Assembly (NCBI RefSeq): GCF_016889705.1
Contig: NZ_CP069526.1
Location: forward strand, 6,882,001-6,946,000
Length of the DNA: 64,000 nt
Direction: 5' to 3'
Source of the DNA: Amycolatopsis sp. FDAARGOS 1241
GTDB taxonomy: Bacteria > Actinomycetota > Actinomycetes > Mycobacteriales > Pseudonocardiaceae
Each line of letters begins with the position of its first letter. Position 1 is the first letter of the stretch. The notes under the pieces are model-generated. The model worked only from the letters and a program-made list of their open reading frames with translations. It had not been told where the DNA came from and did no database searches. This document shows positions 46,903 to 57,155 of the stretch, in pieces. The position numbers and the translations under genes are program-made.

Positions 46903-48414
46903 GTGACCGTGCCGAAGCTTGCCCTTTCCGAGAACACCGAGGCGGCGCTCGCCAAGACCCGCGCCGACGTGGTCGTGATCGGCACCCTCCAGGGCGAGGA
47001 CGGCCCGGTGCTCGCCGCGGGCGCTGCGGTCGCCGACGCCGCCTTCGACGGCAAGCTCGCCGAGGTGCTGGCGACGCTCGGCGCCACCGGCAAGGCCGAG
47101 CAGGTCGTGAAGCTCCCGACGCTGGGCAAGCTGCCCGCGGGCGTCGTGCTGGCGGTGGGCTTGGGCAAGGCCGCGGATGGCCAGGACGGCACCGTCACCG
47201 CCGAGCAGGTCCGCCGCGCCGCCGGTGCGGCCGCCCGCGCGCTGGCCGGCACCGAGCGCGCGTTCGTCACGCTGTCGGCGCTCGACCTGCACGCGGCCGT
47301 CGAGGGCACGGCGCTCGGCGCGTACACCTTCACCGAATACCGCTCCGCGAAGGGCGACGCCCCACTGGCCAAGGCCGACTTCGTCAGCCCGGAGGACGGC
47401 ACCGCGCGCGAGCACAAGGCGACGCTGAAGGCCGCCACCGCGATCGCCGAATCGGTGATCATCACCCGCGACCTCATCAACACCCCGCCCAACGACCTGT
47501 TCCCGGCTTCGTTCGCCGACCGCGCGCAGAAGCTGGCCGAGGACAACGGCCTCGACTTCGAGGTCCTCGACGAGAAGCAGCTCAAGCGCAAGGGCTTCGG
47601 CGGCATCCTCGGCGTCGGCGGCGGCTCCGTCCGGCCGCCGCGGCTGCTGCGCGTGGGCTGGAAACCGGCGAAGGCGAGGAAGAAGGTCGCGCTGGTCGGC
47701 AAGGGCATCACGTTCGACTCGGGCGGCATCTCGATCAAGCCTGCCGCGGGCATGGACCACATGACCTCGGACATGTCCGGCGCGGCCGCGGTGCTCGCGT
47801 CGGTGGTGCTGGCCGCGAAGCTCAAGTACCCGCTCGAGGTGACCGCGCACATCCCGCTGGCGGAGAACCTGCCCTCGGGCAGCTCCTACCGACCGGGTGA
47901 CGTGCTGACGATGTACGGCGGCAAGACCGTCGAGGTCCTCAACACCGACGCGGAAGGCCGCCTGGTGCTGGTCGACGCGATGGTGCGCGCGGCCGAGGAG
48001 AACCCCGACTACCTCATCGAAACCGCCACGCTCACCGGCGCGCAGGTCGTGGCGCTGGGCAACCGCACCGCGGGCGTCATGGGCTCCGACGAGTTCCGCG
48101 ACCGCGTCGCCGCCATCATGCAGGCCACCGGCGAGGGCGGCTGGGCGATGCCGCTGCCCGAGGAACTGCGCGCCGACCTGGAGTCGCGCCTGGCCGACAT
48201 CGCGAACGTCACGGGCCACCGCTGGGGCGGCATGCTCGCGGCCGGCCTGTTCCTCAAGGAGTTCGTGGCCGACGGCTTGCCGTGGGCCCACATCGACGTC
48301 GCGGGCCCGGCGTTCAACACCGGCTCCCCCTGGGGTTACACCGGCAAGGGCGGCACCGGCGTGCCGGTCCGGACCATCGCGGCGGTCCTGGCGGACATCG
48401 CCGACCGCGGCTGA
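46903..48414 (+). CDS. pepA: Leucyl aminopeptidase PepA (M17)
   Basis: A 503-aa zinc/manganese exopeptidase: variable N-domain, then [14 protein letters not shown] (metal ligands), MSGAAAV, the [13 protein letters not shown] signature, ETATLTGA and HIDVAGPAF. Cytoplasmic hexamer removing N-terminal residues, involved in peptide turnover. GTG start with GAGGAG upstream. Followed by a 28-nt palindrome. Confidence 0.96.
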   Translation: MTVPKLALSENTEAALAKTRADVVVIGTLQGEDGPVLAAGAAVADAAFDGKLAEVLATLGATGKAEQVVKLPTLGKLPAGVVLAVGLGKAADGQDGTVTAEQVRRAAGAAARALAGTERAFVTLSALDLHAAVEGTALGAYTFTEYRSAKGDAPLAKADFVSPEDGTAREHKATLKAATAIAESVIITRDLINTPPNDLFPASFADRAQKLAEDNGLDFEVLDEKQLKRKGFGGILGVGGGSVRPPRLLRVGWKPAKARKKVALVGKGITFDSGGISIKPAAGMDHMTSDMSGAAAVLASVVLAAKLKYPLEVTAHIPLAENLPSGSSYRPGDVLTMYGGKTVEVLNTDAEGRLVLVDAMVRAAEENPDYLIETATLTGAQVVALGNRTAGVMGSDEFRDRVAAIMQATGEGGWAMPLPEELRADLESRLADIANVTGHRWGGMLAAGLFLKEFVADGLPWAHIDVAGPAFNTGSPWGYTGKGGTGVPVRTIAAVLADIADRG

Positions 48415-48432
48415 GCTCCTCGTCCGGGTCGC

Positions 48433-48460
48433 GGCCCCTCACCGCGCGCGGTGAGGGGCC
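48433..48460. terminator. Perfect 28-nt palindrome after pepA
   Basis: GGCCCCTCACCGCG and its complement form a continuous palindrome at 48433-48460, followed by TCTTCTT. It would fold as a long stem behind pepA. Confidence 0.8.
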
Positions 48461-48484
48461 TCTTCTTGTGGCACCCTCGGTGCC

Positions 48485-49459
48485 GTGGACCGTGACGCGT
48501 ACCTCGAGACCGCGATCCGCGACGTCCTCACCGGCGACGAGCCCACGCTCGACCACCGCGTCGGGCACGCCGCGCTGCTGCTCGCCACGGCGGGCGCGGG
48601 CGCGGCGGCGGACCGGCTCGCGACGCAGTGGCGCTCGGTGACGGAGCGGCCGGCCACGCGGCTCGCCGACGACGCCGTGCGGGCCCGGGCGTGGGCGGTG
48701 CTGTTCGAGGCGCGCGGCGACCGTCCACAGTGGGCGGACGCGTTGACTCCGCTGGACCTCGACGCGGAAGAGCAGGCGCACCAGGCGTTCCTGACCCGGC
48801 AGGTGTCCGATCTGGACGGTGTCTTCGACGGATCACCGGTCGCCGCGGTGGTGGGTGCGCTCGCGCCGGGCCGGTCCGACCGCGTGCGCGCCGCGCTGGC
48901 CGAAGGCGACCTCCCACAGTGGACGGAGCTCACGGCGAACCAGGAGCAGCCCGACGTCGCCGCCCTCGGCGCCACGCGGAACCTGGCGCGGCAGCTGGTC
49001 CACGGAGCCGACCCGCTCGGGCTCGGCGCCGAGTGGCCGGACCTCTGCGCGGGCGCCCTCGTCGCCGCGTTGCGCGAGCGCTACCCGTCGACGGCGGACA
49101 GCTGGCCGCAACTGGTCGCCGCGATCGTGCGGGAACGCGGTCAGGTGGCGCCGCCGCCGGCGGCCGACGCGGACATCCGCGCGGCCGAAACCCGGCTGGG
49201 CACCACGCTGCCCGAGGACTACCGCGAGTTCCTCCACACCGCCGACGGCCTGCCCGCCGACGTCGCCTTCCCGCGGTTGCTGCGCGCGGAAGAACTCCGG
49301 GCCGACGGGACCGTCGTGATCGTCTCGGAACCGGCGCTCGTCCTGCTCATCGCGACGGGGCACGCCGTGGAGGTCGACCTCACCCTCGGCAGCACCGCGC
49401 ACGTGTCGTTCCGCGCGCTGCTCGAACGCCACCTCGGCCTGCTCGAGGCCAGCCGCTAG
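48485..49459 (+). CDS. SMI1/KNR4-domain protein
   Basis: The 324-aa protein has an Ala-rich helical N-terminal part (about residues 1-220) and a C-terminal SMI1/KNR4 domain (DIRAAETRLGTTLPEDYREFL, then ADGLPADVAF). This fold is common in immunity proteins against contact-dependent toxins and in regulators. No toxin gene is next to it. Convergent with a small gene, with stops overlapping. Confidence 0.75.
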   Translation: MDRDAYLETAIRDVLTGDEPTLDHRVGHAALLLATAGAGAAADRLATQWRSVTERPATRLADDAVRARAWAVLFEARGDRPQWADALTPLDLDAEEQAHQAFLTRQVSDLDGVFDGSPVAAVVGALAPGRSDRVRAALAEGDLPQWTELTANQEQPDVAALGATRNLARQLVHGADPLGLGAEWPDLCAGALVAALRERYPSTADSWPQLVAAIVRERGQVAPPPAADADIRAAETRLGTTLPEDYREFLHTADGLPADVAFPRLLRAEELRADGTVVIVSEPALVLLIATGHAVEVDLTLGSTAHVSFRALLERHLGLLEASR

Positions 49460-49791
49460 GCCTGGCCGTGCTTCTTGCGCTCGGTGTACTCGCGCATGCG
49501 CCTGGGGTAACCGACCCGCGACACCTCGTACACGGGGATCGAGTGCTTCTGCCCGAAGTGCAGTGCCGCCGGCAGGCTGCCGATGCGCCGGCGGGTCCAT
49601 TCGCCGTCGTGAGCGATGAGCACCACAGTGGTTTCCGTCACCGTGGTGCGGGGCTCCACGTACGCCTCGACCCCACGCCTCGTCGAGGCCCATTCCTCCA
49701 GGTGACGCGTGTCTTCCGAAGTGGCCCGACGCATGGTCCCCCGGCGCCTGCCGCCGCGACCGCGCCGGCGCAGCGAGTCGAAGATCCCCAC
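49456..49791 (-). CDS. Small conserved actinobacterial protein
   Basis: A 111-aa protein with a very basic N-terminus (FDSLRRRGRGGRRRGTMRR), then a compact domain (TTVVLIAHDGEWTRRRIGSL..., ALHFGQKHSIPVYEVSRVGYP). GTG 49791 is chosen with GAGAGG 8 nt upstream. It looks like a conserved small family of unknown function. Divergent from lpdA. Confidence 0.7.
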   Translation of the reverse strand: MGIFDSLRRRGRGGRRRGTMRRATSEDTRHLEEWASTRRGVEAYVEPRTTVTETTVVLIAHDGEWTRRRIGSLPAALHFGQKHSIPVYEVSRVGYPRRMREYTERKKHGQA

Positions 49792-49981
49792 TCCGACCAC
49801 CTCTCTTCCTGCAGGAGTACGGCTTCCATTATTCCCACGGCCGGGTGTGGTCGGTGTCGCACGGCCGGGTTGGTCGGGCGAATCGCCGTAGTGACAAGAT
49901 GGCTGGTGTCGCGCGCGCGGTTATACCGGCCCGGCGCGACGACGGAGCTTCACCCCCTACCGCTGCCGAGGAGTTATTGAA

Positions 49982-51355
49982 GTGAGCGACACCTCCGCCG
50001 ACCTTGTGATCCTGGGAGGCGGATCGGGCGGCTACGCCGCGGCTTTCCGCGCGGCCGAGCTGGGCCTTTCCGTCACGTTGATCGAGAAGGACAAGCTGGG
50101 CGGGACCTGTCTGCACCGCGGGTGCATCCCGACCAAGGCCCTGCTCCACGCCGCCGAGGTCGCCGACGAGACTCGCGAATCGGAGTCGGTCGGGGTCAAG
50201 GCCGTGTTCGAAGGCATCGACATCGCCGGGGTCAACAAGTACAAGGACGGCGTCGTCGCCCGCCTGTACAAGGGCCTCCAGGGCCTGGCCAAGGCCCACA
50301 AGGTCAACCTCGTGGAGGGCACCGGCACCTTCGTCGGCGGCACGACCGTCGAGGTCGACGGCACGCGGTACACCGGCAAGAACGTCATCCTCGCCACCGG
50401 TTCGTACTCGCGGACCCTGCCCGGCCTCGAGCTCGGCGGCCGCATCATCGCCAGCGAGCAGGCGCTCGCGCTCGACTGGGTGCCGAAGAAGGCCGTGGTC
50501 CTCGGCGGTGGCGTGATCGGCGTCGAGTTCGCGAGCGTCTGGGCCTCCTTCGGCGTCGACGTCACCGTGGTCGAGGCCCTGCCGCGCCTGGTGCCCGCCG
50601 AGGACGAGTTCGCCTCCAAGCAGCTCGAGCGCGCGTTCCGCCGCCGCAAGATCGCCTTCAAGACGGGCGTGAAGTTCACCGGTGCGAAGCAGGACGACAA
50701 CGGGGTGAGCGTTTCGCTGGAGTCCGGCGAGACCATCGAGGCGGACCTCCTGCTGGTCGCCGTCGGCCGCGGGCCGAACTCGGCCGGCCACGGCTACGAG
50801 GAAGCCGGCGTCAAGATCGACCGCGGCTTCGTCCTCACCGACGAGCGCCTGCGCACCAACCTGCCGAACGTCTACGCCGTCGGCGACATCGTCCCGGGCC
50901 TGCAGCTCGCTCACCGCGGTTTCCAGCAGGGCATCTTCGTCGCCGAGGAGATCGCCGGCCTCAACCCGCGCGTGATCGACGAGCGCGGCATTCCGCGCGT
51001 CACCTACTCGCACCCCGAGGTCGCCTCGGTCGGGCTCACCGAGTCGCAGGCCAAGGAGAAGTACGGTAACGACGTCACCACCTACACCTACGACCTCGGC
51101 GGCAACGGCAAGAGCCAGATCCTCAAGACCTCCGGTGGCGTGAAGCTGGTGAAGGCCCCCGACGGCCCGGTCGTCGGCGTGCACATGGTGGGTGACCGCG
51201 TCGGCGAGCTGATCGGTGAAGCCCAGCTGGTCTACAACTGGGAGGCCTTCCCGGAGGACGTTGCCCCGCTGATCCACGCCCACCCCACCCAGACCGAGGC
51301 CCTCGGTGAAGCGTTCCTCGCCCTCGCGGGGAAGCCGCTGCACGTGCACAGCTGA
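49982..51355 (+). CDS. lpdA: Dihydrolipoyl dehydrogenase (E3)
   Basis: The 457-aa FAD disulfide reductase has N-terminal [11 protein letters not shown], redox cysteines C43 and C48 in [14 protein letters not shown] motif [10 protein letters not shown], and the C-terminal His-Glu pair in HAHPTQTE. It reoxidises lipoyl groups of 2-oxoacid dehydrogenase complexes; its client E2 is the next gene, 55 bp downstream. Confidence 0.96.
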   Translation: MSDTSADLVILGGGSGGYAAAFRAAELGLSVTLIEKDKLGGTCLHRGCIPTKALLHAAEVADETRESESVGVKAVFEGIDIAGVNKYKDGVVARLYKGLQGLAKAHKVNLVEGTGTFVGGTTVEVDGTRYTGKNVILATGSYSRTLPGLELGGRIIASEQALALDWVPKKAVVLGGGVIGVEFASVWASFGVDVTVVEALPRLVPAEDEFASKQLERAFRRRKIAFKTGVKFTGAKQDDNGVSVSLESGETIEADLLLVAVGRGPNSAGHGYEEAGVKIDRGFVLTDERLRTNLPNVYAVGDIVPGLQLAHRGFQQGIFVAEEIAGLNPRVIDERGIPRVTYSHPEVASVGLTESQAKEKYGNDVTTYTYDLGGNGKSQILKTSGGVKLVKAPDGPVVGVHMVGDRVGELIGEAQLVYNWEAFPEDVAPLIHAHPTQTEALGEAFLALAGKPLHVHS

Positions 51356-51410
51356 CGTCTCACCAGCAGAATCCAACTCACGACTTACAGATCAAGGGAG
51401 TCAGCGAACG

Positions 51411-53231
51411 ATGGCCTACTCCGTCACGTTGCCGGAGCTCGGTGAGAGCGTCACCGAAGGCACCGTCACCCGGTGGTTGAAGCAGGAAGGCGAGACCGTC
51501 GAGGTCGACGAGCCCTTGCTCGAGATCTCCACCGACAAGGTCGACACCGAGGTCCCGTCCCCGGTGGCAGGCACGCTGGTGAAGATCAGCGCTCAGGAGG
51601 ACGAGACCGTCGAGGTCGGCGGCGAGCTCGCCGTGATCGACGACGGCACCGGCGGGGTCCCCGCCGCCGCCGAGCCGGCCGCCGCGCCCGCGCCGGAAGC
51701 CGCTCCGGAGCCGCAGGCGGCCCCCGAGCCTGAGCCGGCGCCCGCCGCGCAGGCCGAGGCCCCGTCGCGGCCGGACACCGCGCCCGCGGCCGGTGGCCAG
51801 GGCACCGAGGTCAAGCTGCCCGAGCTGGGCGAGAGCGTGACCGAGGGCACCGTCACCCGCTGGCTCAAGCAGGTCGGCGACTCGGTCGACGTCGACGAGC
51901 CGCTGCTCGAGATCTCCACCGACAAGGTCGACACCGAGGTCCCGTCGCCGGTCGCCGGCACGGTCCTCGAGATCCGCGCCGGCGAGGACGAGACCGTCGA
52001 GGTCGGCGGGGTTCTCGCGGTGATCGGCGACGCCGGTGCCGCGCCCGCCCCGGCCGCTCCCGCGCCGGCCCCGGCTCCGGCCGCTCCGGCGCCCGCGGCT
52101 GAAGCTCCGGCTCCGGTTCAGGAGAGCAAGCCGGCTCCCGCGCCCGCCGCGCCCGCGCCTGCCCCGGCGGCTCCGGCTCCAGCCCCCGCTGCCCCGGCTC
52201 CGGCCGCTGCCGCTCCGGCTGCCAAGGCCACGGACAACGGCTCGGCGGCCGACGGCCCGTATGTCACTCCGCTGGTGCGCAAGCTCGCCTCCGAGCACGA
52301 CATCGACCTGGCATCGCTGACCGGCAGCGGTGTCGGTGGCCGCATCCGCAAGCAGGACGTGCTCGCGGCGGCCGAGGCGAAGCAGAAGCAGCAGGCCGCT
52401 CCGGCGCCCGCCCCTGCCGCCCCCGCCCCTGCCGCGCCCGCCGCCCAAGCTCCGGCCGCTGCCGCCCCGGCGGCACCGCGCGCCACCGTCTCGCCGGACG
52501 TCGCCGCGCTGCGTGGCACCGTCCAGAAGGCGAGCCGGATCCGCCAGATCACGGCCACCAAGACCCGTGAGTCGCTGCAGGTCTCCGCGCAGCTGACCCA
52601 GGTGCACGAAGTCGACGTGACCAAGGTCGCGAAGCTGCGCCAGCGCGCGAAGGCGGCGTTCAAGGAGCGCGAGGGCGTGAACCTCACGTTCCTGCCGTTC
52701 TTCGCCAAGGCGACGGTCGAGGCGCTCAAGCAGCACCCGAACGTCAACGCGTCCTACAACGAGGACACGAAGGAGATCACCTACCACGGCGCCGTGCACC
52801 TGGGCATCGCGGTGGACACCGAGCGCGGCCTGCTCTCGGTCGTGATCCACGACGCGGGTGAGCTGAGCCTGGCCGGTCTCGCGCACCGCATCGCCGACCT
52901 GGCGGCGCGGGCCCGGGCCAACCAGATCAAGCCGGACGAGCTGACCGGCGGCACCTTCACCATCACGAACATCGGCAGCAACGGCGCCCTGTTCGACACG
53001 CCGATCATCGTGCAGCCGCAGTCCGGCATGCTCGGGACCGGCGCCGTCGTGAAGCGCCCGGTCGTGGTGACCGACGCCGAGGGCAGCGACACGATCGCCG
53101 TCCGCTCGATGGTGTACCTGCCGCTGACCTACGACCACCGTTTGGTCGACGGCGCCGACGCCGGCCGCTTCCTGACGACGATCAAGCAGCGGCTGGAAGA
53201 GGGCAAGTTCGAGGACGAGCTGGGTCTCTGA
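51411..53231 (+). CDS. sucB: Dihydrolipoamide acyltransferase E2 with two lipoyl domains
   Basis: The 606-aa protein has two N-terminal lipoyl domains (lipoyl Lys at about 43 and 172, both in [11 protein letters not shown]), joined by Ala-Pro-rich flexible linkers. An E1/E3-binding domain follows (about 284-320, [20 protein letters not shown]), then a second linker and the C-terminal catalytic domain (about 385-606) with the His-x3-Asp-Gly motif in [11 protein letters not shown]. It is the actinobacterial SucB/DlaT type serving the pyruvate dehydrogenase complex. It shares the locus with lpdA upstream and lipB/lipA downstream. Confidence 0.95.
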   Translation: MAYSVTLPELGESVTEGTVTRWLKQEGETVEVDEPLLEISTDKVDTEVPSPVAGTLVKISAQEDETVEVGGELAVIDDGTGGVPAAAEPAAAPAPEAAPEPQAAPEPEPAPAAQAEAPSRPDTAPAAGGQGTEVKLPELGESVTEGTVTRWLKQVGDSVDVDEPLLEISTDKVDTEVPSPVAGTVLEIRAGEDETVEVGGVLAVIGDAGAAPAPAAPAPAPAPAAPAPAAEAPAPVQESKPAPAPAAPAPAPAAPAPAPAAPAPAAAAPAAKATDNGSAADGPYVTPLVRKLASEHDIDLASLTGSGVGGRIRKQDVLAAAEAKQKQQAAPAPAPAAPAPAAPAAQAPAAAAPAAPRATVSPDVAALRGTVQKASRIRQITATKTRESLQVSAQLTQVHEVDVTKVAKLRQRAKAAFKEREGVNLTFLPFFAKATVEALKQHPNVNASYNEDTKEITYHGAVHLGIAVDTERGLLSVVIHDAGELSLAGLAHRIADLAARARANQIKPDELTGGTFTITNIGSNGALFDTPIIVQPQSGMLGTGAVVKRPVVVTDAEGSDTIAVRSMVYLPLTYDHRLVDGADAGRFLTTIKQRLEEGKFEDELGL

Positions 53232-53248
53232 CCTCGCTGAACGCCTCC

Positions 53249-53289
53249 GCGAAGGCCCCGTACGCCCCCAGGGTGTGCGGGGCCTTCGC
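53249..53289. terminator. Hairpin after the E2 gene
   Basis: GCGAAGGCCCCG (53249-53260) pairs with CGGGGCCTTCGC (53278-53289), with additional inner pairs. It is 17 nt past the stop and another member of the GCGAAGG family. Confidence 0.85.
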
Positions 53290-53308
53290 CGTGTCAGTCC
53301 AGGAGGTA

Positions 53309-53334
53309 ATTCCGGAATCACGGAATCTCGGAAT
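53309..53334. repeat. CGGAAT direct repeats at 8-bp period
   Basis: CGGAAT starts at 53313, 53321 and 53329, and the first copy lies in the palindrome ATTCCGGAAT (53309-53318). It sits upstream of the serine hydrolase remnant and could be an operator for the nearby ArsR-like regulator. It is unexplained otherwise. Confidence 0.5.
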
Positions 53335-53384
53335 ACCGTGAGTCCGTGCGCACCTGACGCATACTCCTGACCAGCGCGGCCGCC

Positions 53385-54352
53385 GTGAGCACCGCCGCCA
53401 TTGCTCCACCCCCGCCACCGCCCGCGCCGGGACGCCGCCGGATCTCACCGCCACCGACGCGGTGGCTGCAATGGCCGGCCGCCCGCCGCGACGCGGTTTC
53501 GGCCGTGTTCGACGACGGCACCGGCCACCGCCTGGCCCACCGGCTGCGCACCCCGCGCCCGCTGGCGTCGGCGACTGGGACGCCCGCTACCCGTATGGCG
53601 GCGACGGCGGCTCGCACTTGCGGTCGTACACGCTCCTCGGGATTCCCCACGACGCGTGCGGCATCGCGATCGATCCCGACCAGACCGTGCCGCTGCACCG
53701 CATGGCCGAGCTGATGATCGGACTCAGCGACGGCGCCGCGGCCGATTACCTGCGGGCCCGGCTCGGCGACAGCGCGCTGCGGGCCACAGCGGCGCGCGCG
53801 GGGTCGTTCGACCGGATGTTCAGCGGCGAGACCCTCCTGCTGCTGTTCCCCGAGTTCTGCCCGCCGTCCGGCGCTCCCGCTGCAGTGCGCCGCGCGGCCG
53901 GCGACCGGCTATCCGACCGGTTCGGCCACGACGAAGCCTTCCGCGCCCAGGTGGTCCCCCGCGTCGCCGCCCGACCGCCCACAGTGGACGACAGCTCGTC
54001 TGGGCCGCCGGCACCGGCCGCGGCACGGCCACGCACCTGGCCGCCCTGCACCATGAAATCACTACCGCGCAAGGGAAATCCGCCTACCTGGCCCGGCAGC
54101 TCCTGGGCCACCAGTACGCCGGGCACCAGCCGCCGGCGCGGAGGCGATGCAGTTCAAGAGCGGCAGCTACCCCGGAATCCTCATGCTCGCCACAGGCGGC
54201 TGTGGCCGGACCGCCGCCCCGGCACGGCCGTGCTCCTGATCGCGACCCCGTCCGTGGACCTCGCGAACGCCGCCGCGTTGCTCGACCTGTGCGTCGGCAG
54301 CCCCACGACCCCCGCCACCTTCGCGGAAGTGAGCCGCGCGCTGGGACACTGA
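53385..54352 (+). pseudogene. Serine hydrolase (beta-lactamase-like), multiply frameshifted
   Basis: Pieces of one protein appear in successive frames: IPHDACGIAIDPDQTVPLHR then MAELMIGLSDGAAADYLRAR, LVWAAGTGRGTATHLAALHH, then MQFKSGSYPGILMLATGG with the KSG box, and a C-terminal VLLIATPSVDLANAAALLDL segment. At least three frame changes are needed. The SDN-type box reads S-D-G. The density of breaks indicates a dead gene. It lies directly upstream of an ArsR-like regulator gene. Confidence 0.7.
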
Positions 54353-54356
54353 GTGC

Positions 54357-54842
54357 ATGACCGAAGACCTCGCCGAGCGCGTCGCGGCACTGGAACGGCG
54401 GGTCGCCGCGCTCGAAGGGCGACCCGAGGAGTCCACTCCGGACGGTCCCGGCGGGGTCGTCGGCTACCAGGGTGAACTCACTGACCCGAACCTCACCTGG
54501 CAGATCCGGCTCACCACGACCGCCGTGCTCGGCCTGCCCGACGGACCGCGCGCCGAAGTGCTGGCCGCGCTGGCGAGCCCGGACCGGATCGCGCTCGTGC
54601 GCGTGCTCGCCCGCGACGGCGCGCAGGCGGGCGCCGCACTGCAGGAAAGCGCGGGCCTGGGTTCTCCCGGGCGGCTCTACCACCACCTGAAAACGCTGAC
54701 CGCCGCCGGCCTCGTGGAGCAGGACCGGCGTGGCAGCTACCGGTTGCGCCCCACCGCGGTGATCCCGGCGCTGGTGCTGCTGACGGCCGCCGCTGAAATC
54801 GCGGGCGAGCTGCGGCCGGGCGTGCGGTCCGCGGACGGATAG
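54357..54842 (+). CDS. ArsR-like winged-helix regulator
   Basis: A 161-aa protein with an N-terminal coiled-coil heptad (LAERVAALERRVAALEG) and a winged helix (LASPDRIALVRVLARDG..., GSPGRLYHHLKTLTAAGLVE), ArsR-type without visible metal-binding Cys. It starts 4 bp after the stop of the broken hydrolase gene, so the two were probably an operon. Its target may have been that hydrolase or its own promoter. Confidence 0.82.
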   Translation: MTEDLAERVAALERRVAALEGRPEESTPDGPGGVVGYQGELTDPNLTWQIRLTTTAVLGLPDGPRAEVLAALASPDRIALVRVLARDGAQAGAALQESAGLGSPGRLYHHLKTLTAAGLVEQDRRGSYRLRPTAVIPALVLLTAAAEIAGELRPGVRSADG

Positions 54843-54856
54843 GACACGATCTCAGC

Positions 54857-55741
54857 ATGCGGGTACTCATCGCGGGCTCCGGCGGGCTCATCGGCACGGC
54901 GCTGACCGCGCGGCTGCGTTCGGACGGCCACGACGTGCGCCGCCTGGTGCGGCGCGCCGCGCGGACGGCGGATGAGCGCGGCTGGGACCCGCCGTCGGCG
55001 CGGATCGACGAGGGCGCGTTCGAGGGCGTCGACGCGGTGGTGAACCTGTGCGGCGCACCCCTCCTGCCGGGCCGCTGGAGCGCGATGCGCAAGCAGGTGC
55101 TGCTCGACAGCCGGGTCGAGCCCACCGAGGTCCTCGCCGAGGCCGTCGCCGACCACGGGGTCGGGGTGCTCGTGAACGCGTCCGCCGTCGGGTTCTACGG
55201 GAACACCGGCTCCGCGGTCGTCGACGAGACCACCGGCACGGGCTCCGGGTTCCTGGCTGAGCTGTGCACGGCGTGGGAAGGCGCGACGGCTCCGGCGGCG
55301 GCCGCGGGCGCGCGAGTCGTGACGGTGCGGACCGGGCTCGTGCTCTCACGCCGCGGCGGGCTGCTCGACGTGCTGCGGCCGCTGTTCAAGTTCGCGCTCG
55401 GCGGCCGGCTCGGCAACGGCCACCAGTACATGCCGTGGATCGCGCTCGAAGACGAGGTGGGCGGGATCGTCCACGCGCTGGAACACCAAACGCTGGCCGG
55501 TCCGGTGAACCTCACGGGTCCGGCGCCGGTCACCAACGCCGAGTTCACGCGCGCGCTCGGCCACGCCGTGTACCGGCCCGCGCCGTGGTGGGTGCCGGGA
55601 ATCGCGATGAAGCTCGCGCTGGGCCAGGCCGCCGAGGAGATGGCCTTGTTCGGCCAGCGCGCCGTGCCCCGGCGGCTCGAGCACACCGGCTACGAGTTCC
55701 GCCACCGGACGCTGGAAAGCGCGCTCGCCGCCGCGACATGA
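54857..55741 (+). CDS. TIGR01777 family NAD(P)-binding epimerase-like protein
   Basis: The 294-aa Rossmann protein has an N-terminal GSGGLIGTAL, NLCGAPL, NASAVGFYG and a C-terminal DUF1731-like segment (PVTNAEFTRALGHAVYRPAPWWVP). This family is a nucleoside-diphosphate-sugar epimerase homologue of unknown substrate. The locus order E2-epimerase-lipB-lipA matches mycobacteria (Rv2215-Rv2218). Its stop overlaps the PAP2 gene start by 4 nt. Confidence 0.9.
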   Translation: MRVLIAGSGGLIGTALTARLRSDGHDVRRLVRRAARTADERGWDPPSARIDEGAFEGVDAVVNLCGAPLLPGRWSAMRKQVLLDSRVEPTEVLAEAVADHGVGVLVNASAVGFYGNTGSAVVDETTGTGSGFLAELCTAWEGATAPAAAAGARVVTVRTGLVLSRRGGLLDVLRPLFKFALGGRLGNGHQYMPWIALEDEVGGIVHALEHQTLAGPVNLTGPAPVTNAEFTRALGHAVYRPAPWWVPGIAMKLALGQAAEEMALFGQRAVPRRLEHTGYEFRHRTLESALAAAT

Positions 55742-56367
55742 TCGTGCCGAGAGTGCGCTGGGTCGTCACGGGGGTGGTGCTGCTCGCCGCGTTCGTCGCA
55801 CTGGGCCTGCTCGTCGACCGGCAGCCGCTGCGGCTCGACGTCGAGGTCGCCACGGCCCTGCGCGGCCAGGACACGCGGCCGGCCGGGCTGGTCGCGGGGG
55901 TGGTCACGAACGTCCTCGGGCCCGTGCTGCCGTGGGTGCTCGGGGTGGTGCTCGTCGCGTTCGCGCTGCGGGACCGCGCCCGGCTTTCGGTCTACGCGCG
56001 GCTCGCCGCGGTGCTGGTGCTGTGCCGGGTGATGAGCGTGGTGTTCAAGCCCGCGTTCCTGCGGCAACGGCCGCGCGCGTACCCCGAGTTGAGCTACCCG
56101 AGCGGGCACGTCGTGTCGGTCGCCGCGACCGGTCTGGTCGTGGTGCTGCTGTGCGGCTGGGCCGCGCGCCGGTTCGTCCGCCTCGCGACGTTCGTCGCCG
56201 CGGCCGCGACGGTGCTCGCGGCGGTCTGCCGGATCGTGCTGGGTGTGCACTGGGTCACGGACACCGTCGGCGCTGTGCTCGCGGTGCTGGGGATGGGCCT
56301 GGTGTCGGCCACAGCACTTCGGCTTCTGCCCTTTCCGGACGCCGACGGGCGTAGCCTCGTCGGGTGA
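55738..56367 (+). CDS. PAP2 superfamily phosphatase
   Basis: The 209-aa membrane protein has about six helices and the three PAP2 phosphatase motifs: [15 protein letters not shown] and R-x5-H-x3-D in [13 protein letters not shown] lipid phosphatase (undecaprenyl pyrophosphate or phosphatidate) is likely, which is inference. Its ATG overlaps the epimerase stop and its TGA overlaps the lipB GTG, making a tightly coupled operon. Confidence 0.9.
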   Translation: MIVPRVRWVVTGVVLLAAFVALGLLVDRQPLRLDVEVATALRGQDTRPAGLVAGVVTNVLGPVLPWVLGVVLVAFALRDRARLSVYARLAAVLVLCRVMSVVFKPAFLRQRPRAYPELSYPSGHVVSVAATGLVVVLLCGWAARRFVRLATFVAAAATVLAAVCRIVLGVHWVTDTVGAVLAVLGMGLVSATALRLLPFPDADGRSLVG

Positions 56368-57107
56368 GTTCTTCGACGATTTCCTGCCGTGCCACGAGCG
56401 ATCCCGTCGACGTCCGGGAGCTCGGCACGATCGAGTACACCGAGGCCTGGGACCTGCAGCGCGAGATCCTCACCGCGCGCGCCGACGAAACCGGGCCGGA
56501 CACGTTGCTCCTGCTGGAGCACCCGTCGGTCTACACCGCCGGCAAGCGCACCGAGCCCGAGGACCGCCCGGCCGACGGCACCCCGGTGATCGACGTGGAC
56601 CGCGGCGGCAAGATCACCTGGCACGGGCCGGGCCAGCTGGTGGGTTACCCGATCCTGAAGCTCGCCGATCCCATCGACGTCATGCACTACGTCCGGCGGC
56701 TCGAAGAGGCGCTGATCGTGGTGTGCGAGCAGCTCGGCGTGCGCACCGGCCGCGTCGAGGGCCGCAGCGGCGTGTGGATCCCCGCCGACGAGCGCGGCAT
56801 CGAGCGCAAGATCGCCGCCATCGGCATCCGCGTGCAGCGCGGCGTCACGATGCACGGCTTCGAGCTCAACTGCAACGCCGACCTCGCTGCCTTCGACACG
56901 ATCGTCCCGTGCGGCATCCGCGACGCGGGCGTCACGTCACTGTCCTACGAGCTCCAGCGCGACGTGCCGGTGTCCGAGGTCCTGCCGCTGGCCCGCGACG
57001 CCGTGCTCGCCGCGCTGGCGGGCGAGCTGCCGGTGCGCGACGACCGCTGGCTGCCGCGTCCGGAGGCGCCGTCCGCGCCGGGCGTCACCTTCGCCTTGCA
57101 GAGCTGA
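56364..57107 (+). CDS. lipB: Octanoyl-ACP:protein octanoyltransferase LipB
   Basis: Transfers octanoyl from ACP to lipoyl domains. The 247-aa protein has [28 protein letters not shown], the catalytic Lys in KIAAIGIRV and Cys in VPCGI. GTG 56364 overlaps the PAP2 stop. LipA is about 3.3 kb downstream, with an F420 oxidoreductase, TetR and SDR genes between. Confidence 0.95.
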   Translation: MSSSTISCRATSDPVDVRELGTIEYTEAWDLQREILTARADETGPDTLLLLEHPSVYTAGKRTEPEDRPADGTPVIDVDRGGKITWHGPGQLVGYPILKLADPIDVMHYVRRLEEALIVVCEQLGVRTGRVEGRSGVWIPADERGIERKIAAIGIRVQRGVTMHGFELNCNADLAAFDTIVPCGIRDAGVTSLSYELQRDVPVSEVLPLARDAVLAALAGELPVRDDRWLPRPEAPSAPGVTFALQS

Positions 57108-57113
57108 CCCGGG

Positions 57114-57150
57114 CCGGGTGGTGGGCGCCGCGAAACGGCCCACCACCCGG
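57114..57150. terminator. 13-bp hairpin between lipB and the LLM gene
   Basis: CCGGGTGGTGGGC (57114-57126) pairs with GCCCACCACCCGG (57138-57150). It separates two convergent genes. Confidence 0.82.
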
Positions 57151-57155
57151 GCGCG

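Noticed and set aside
52030..52490. Repetitive GCTCCGGCGCCC-like tract
   Set aside because: Not a DNA repeat element; it encodes the flexible Ala-Pro linkers of the E2 protein.
51378..53321. A 647-codon glycine/arginine-rich minus-strand frame
   Set aside because: Antisense of the Ala-Pro linkers of the E2 gene; the low complexity comes from the linker codons.
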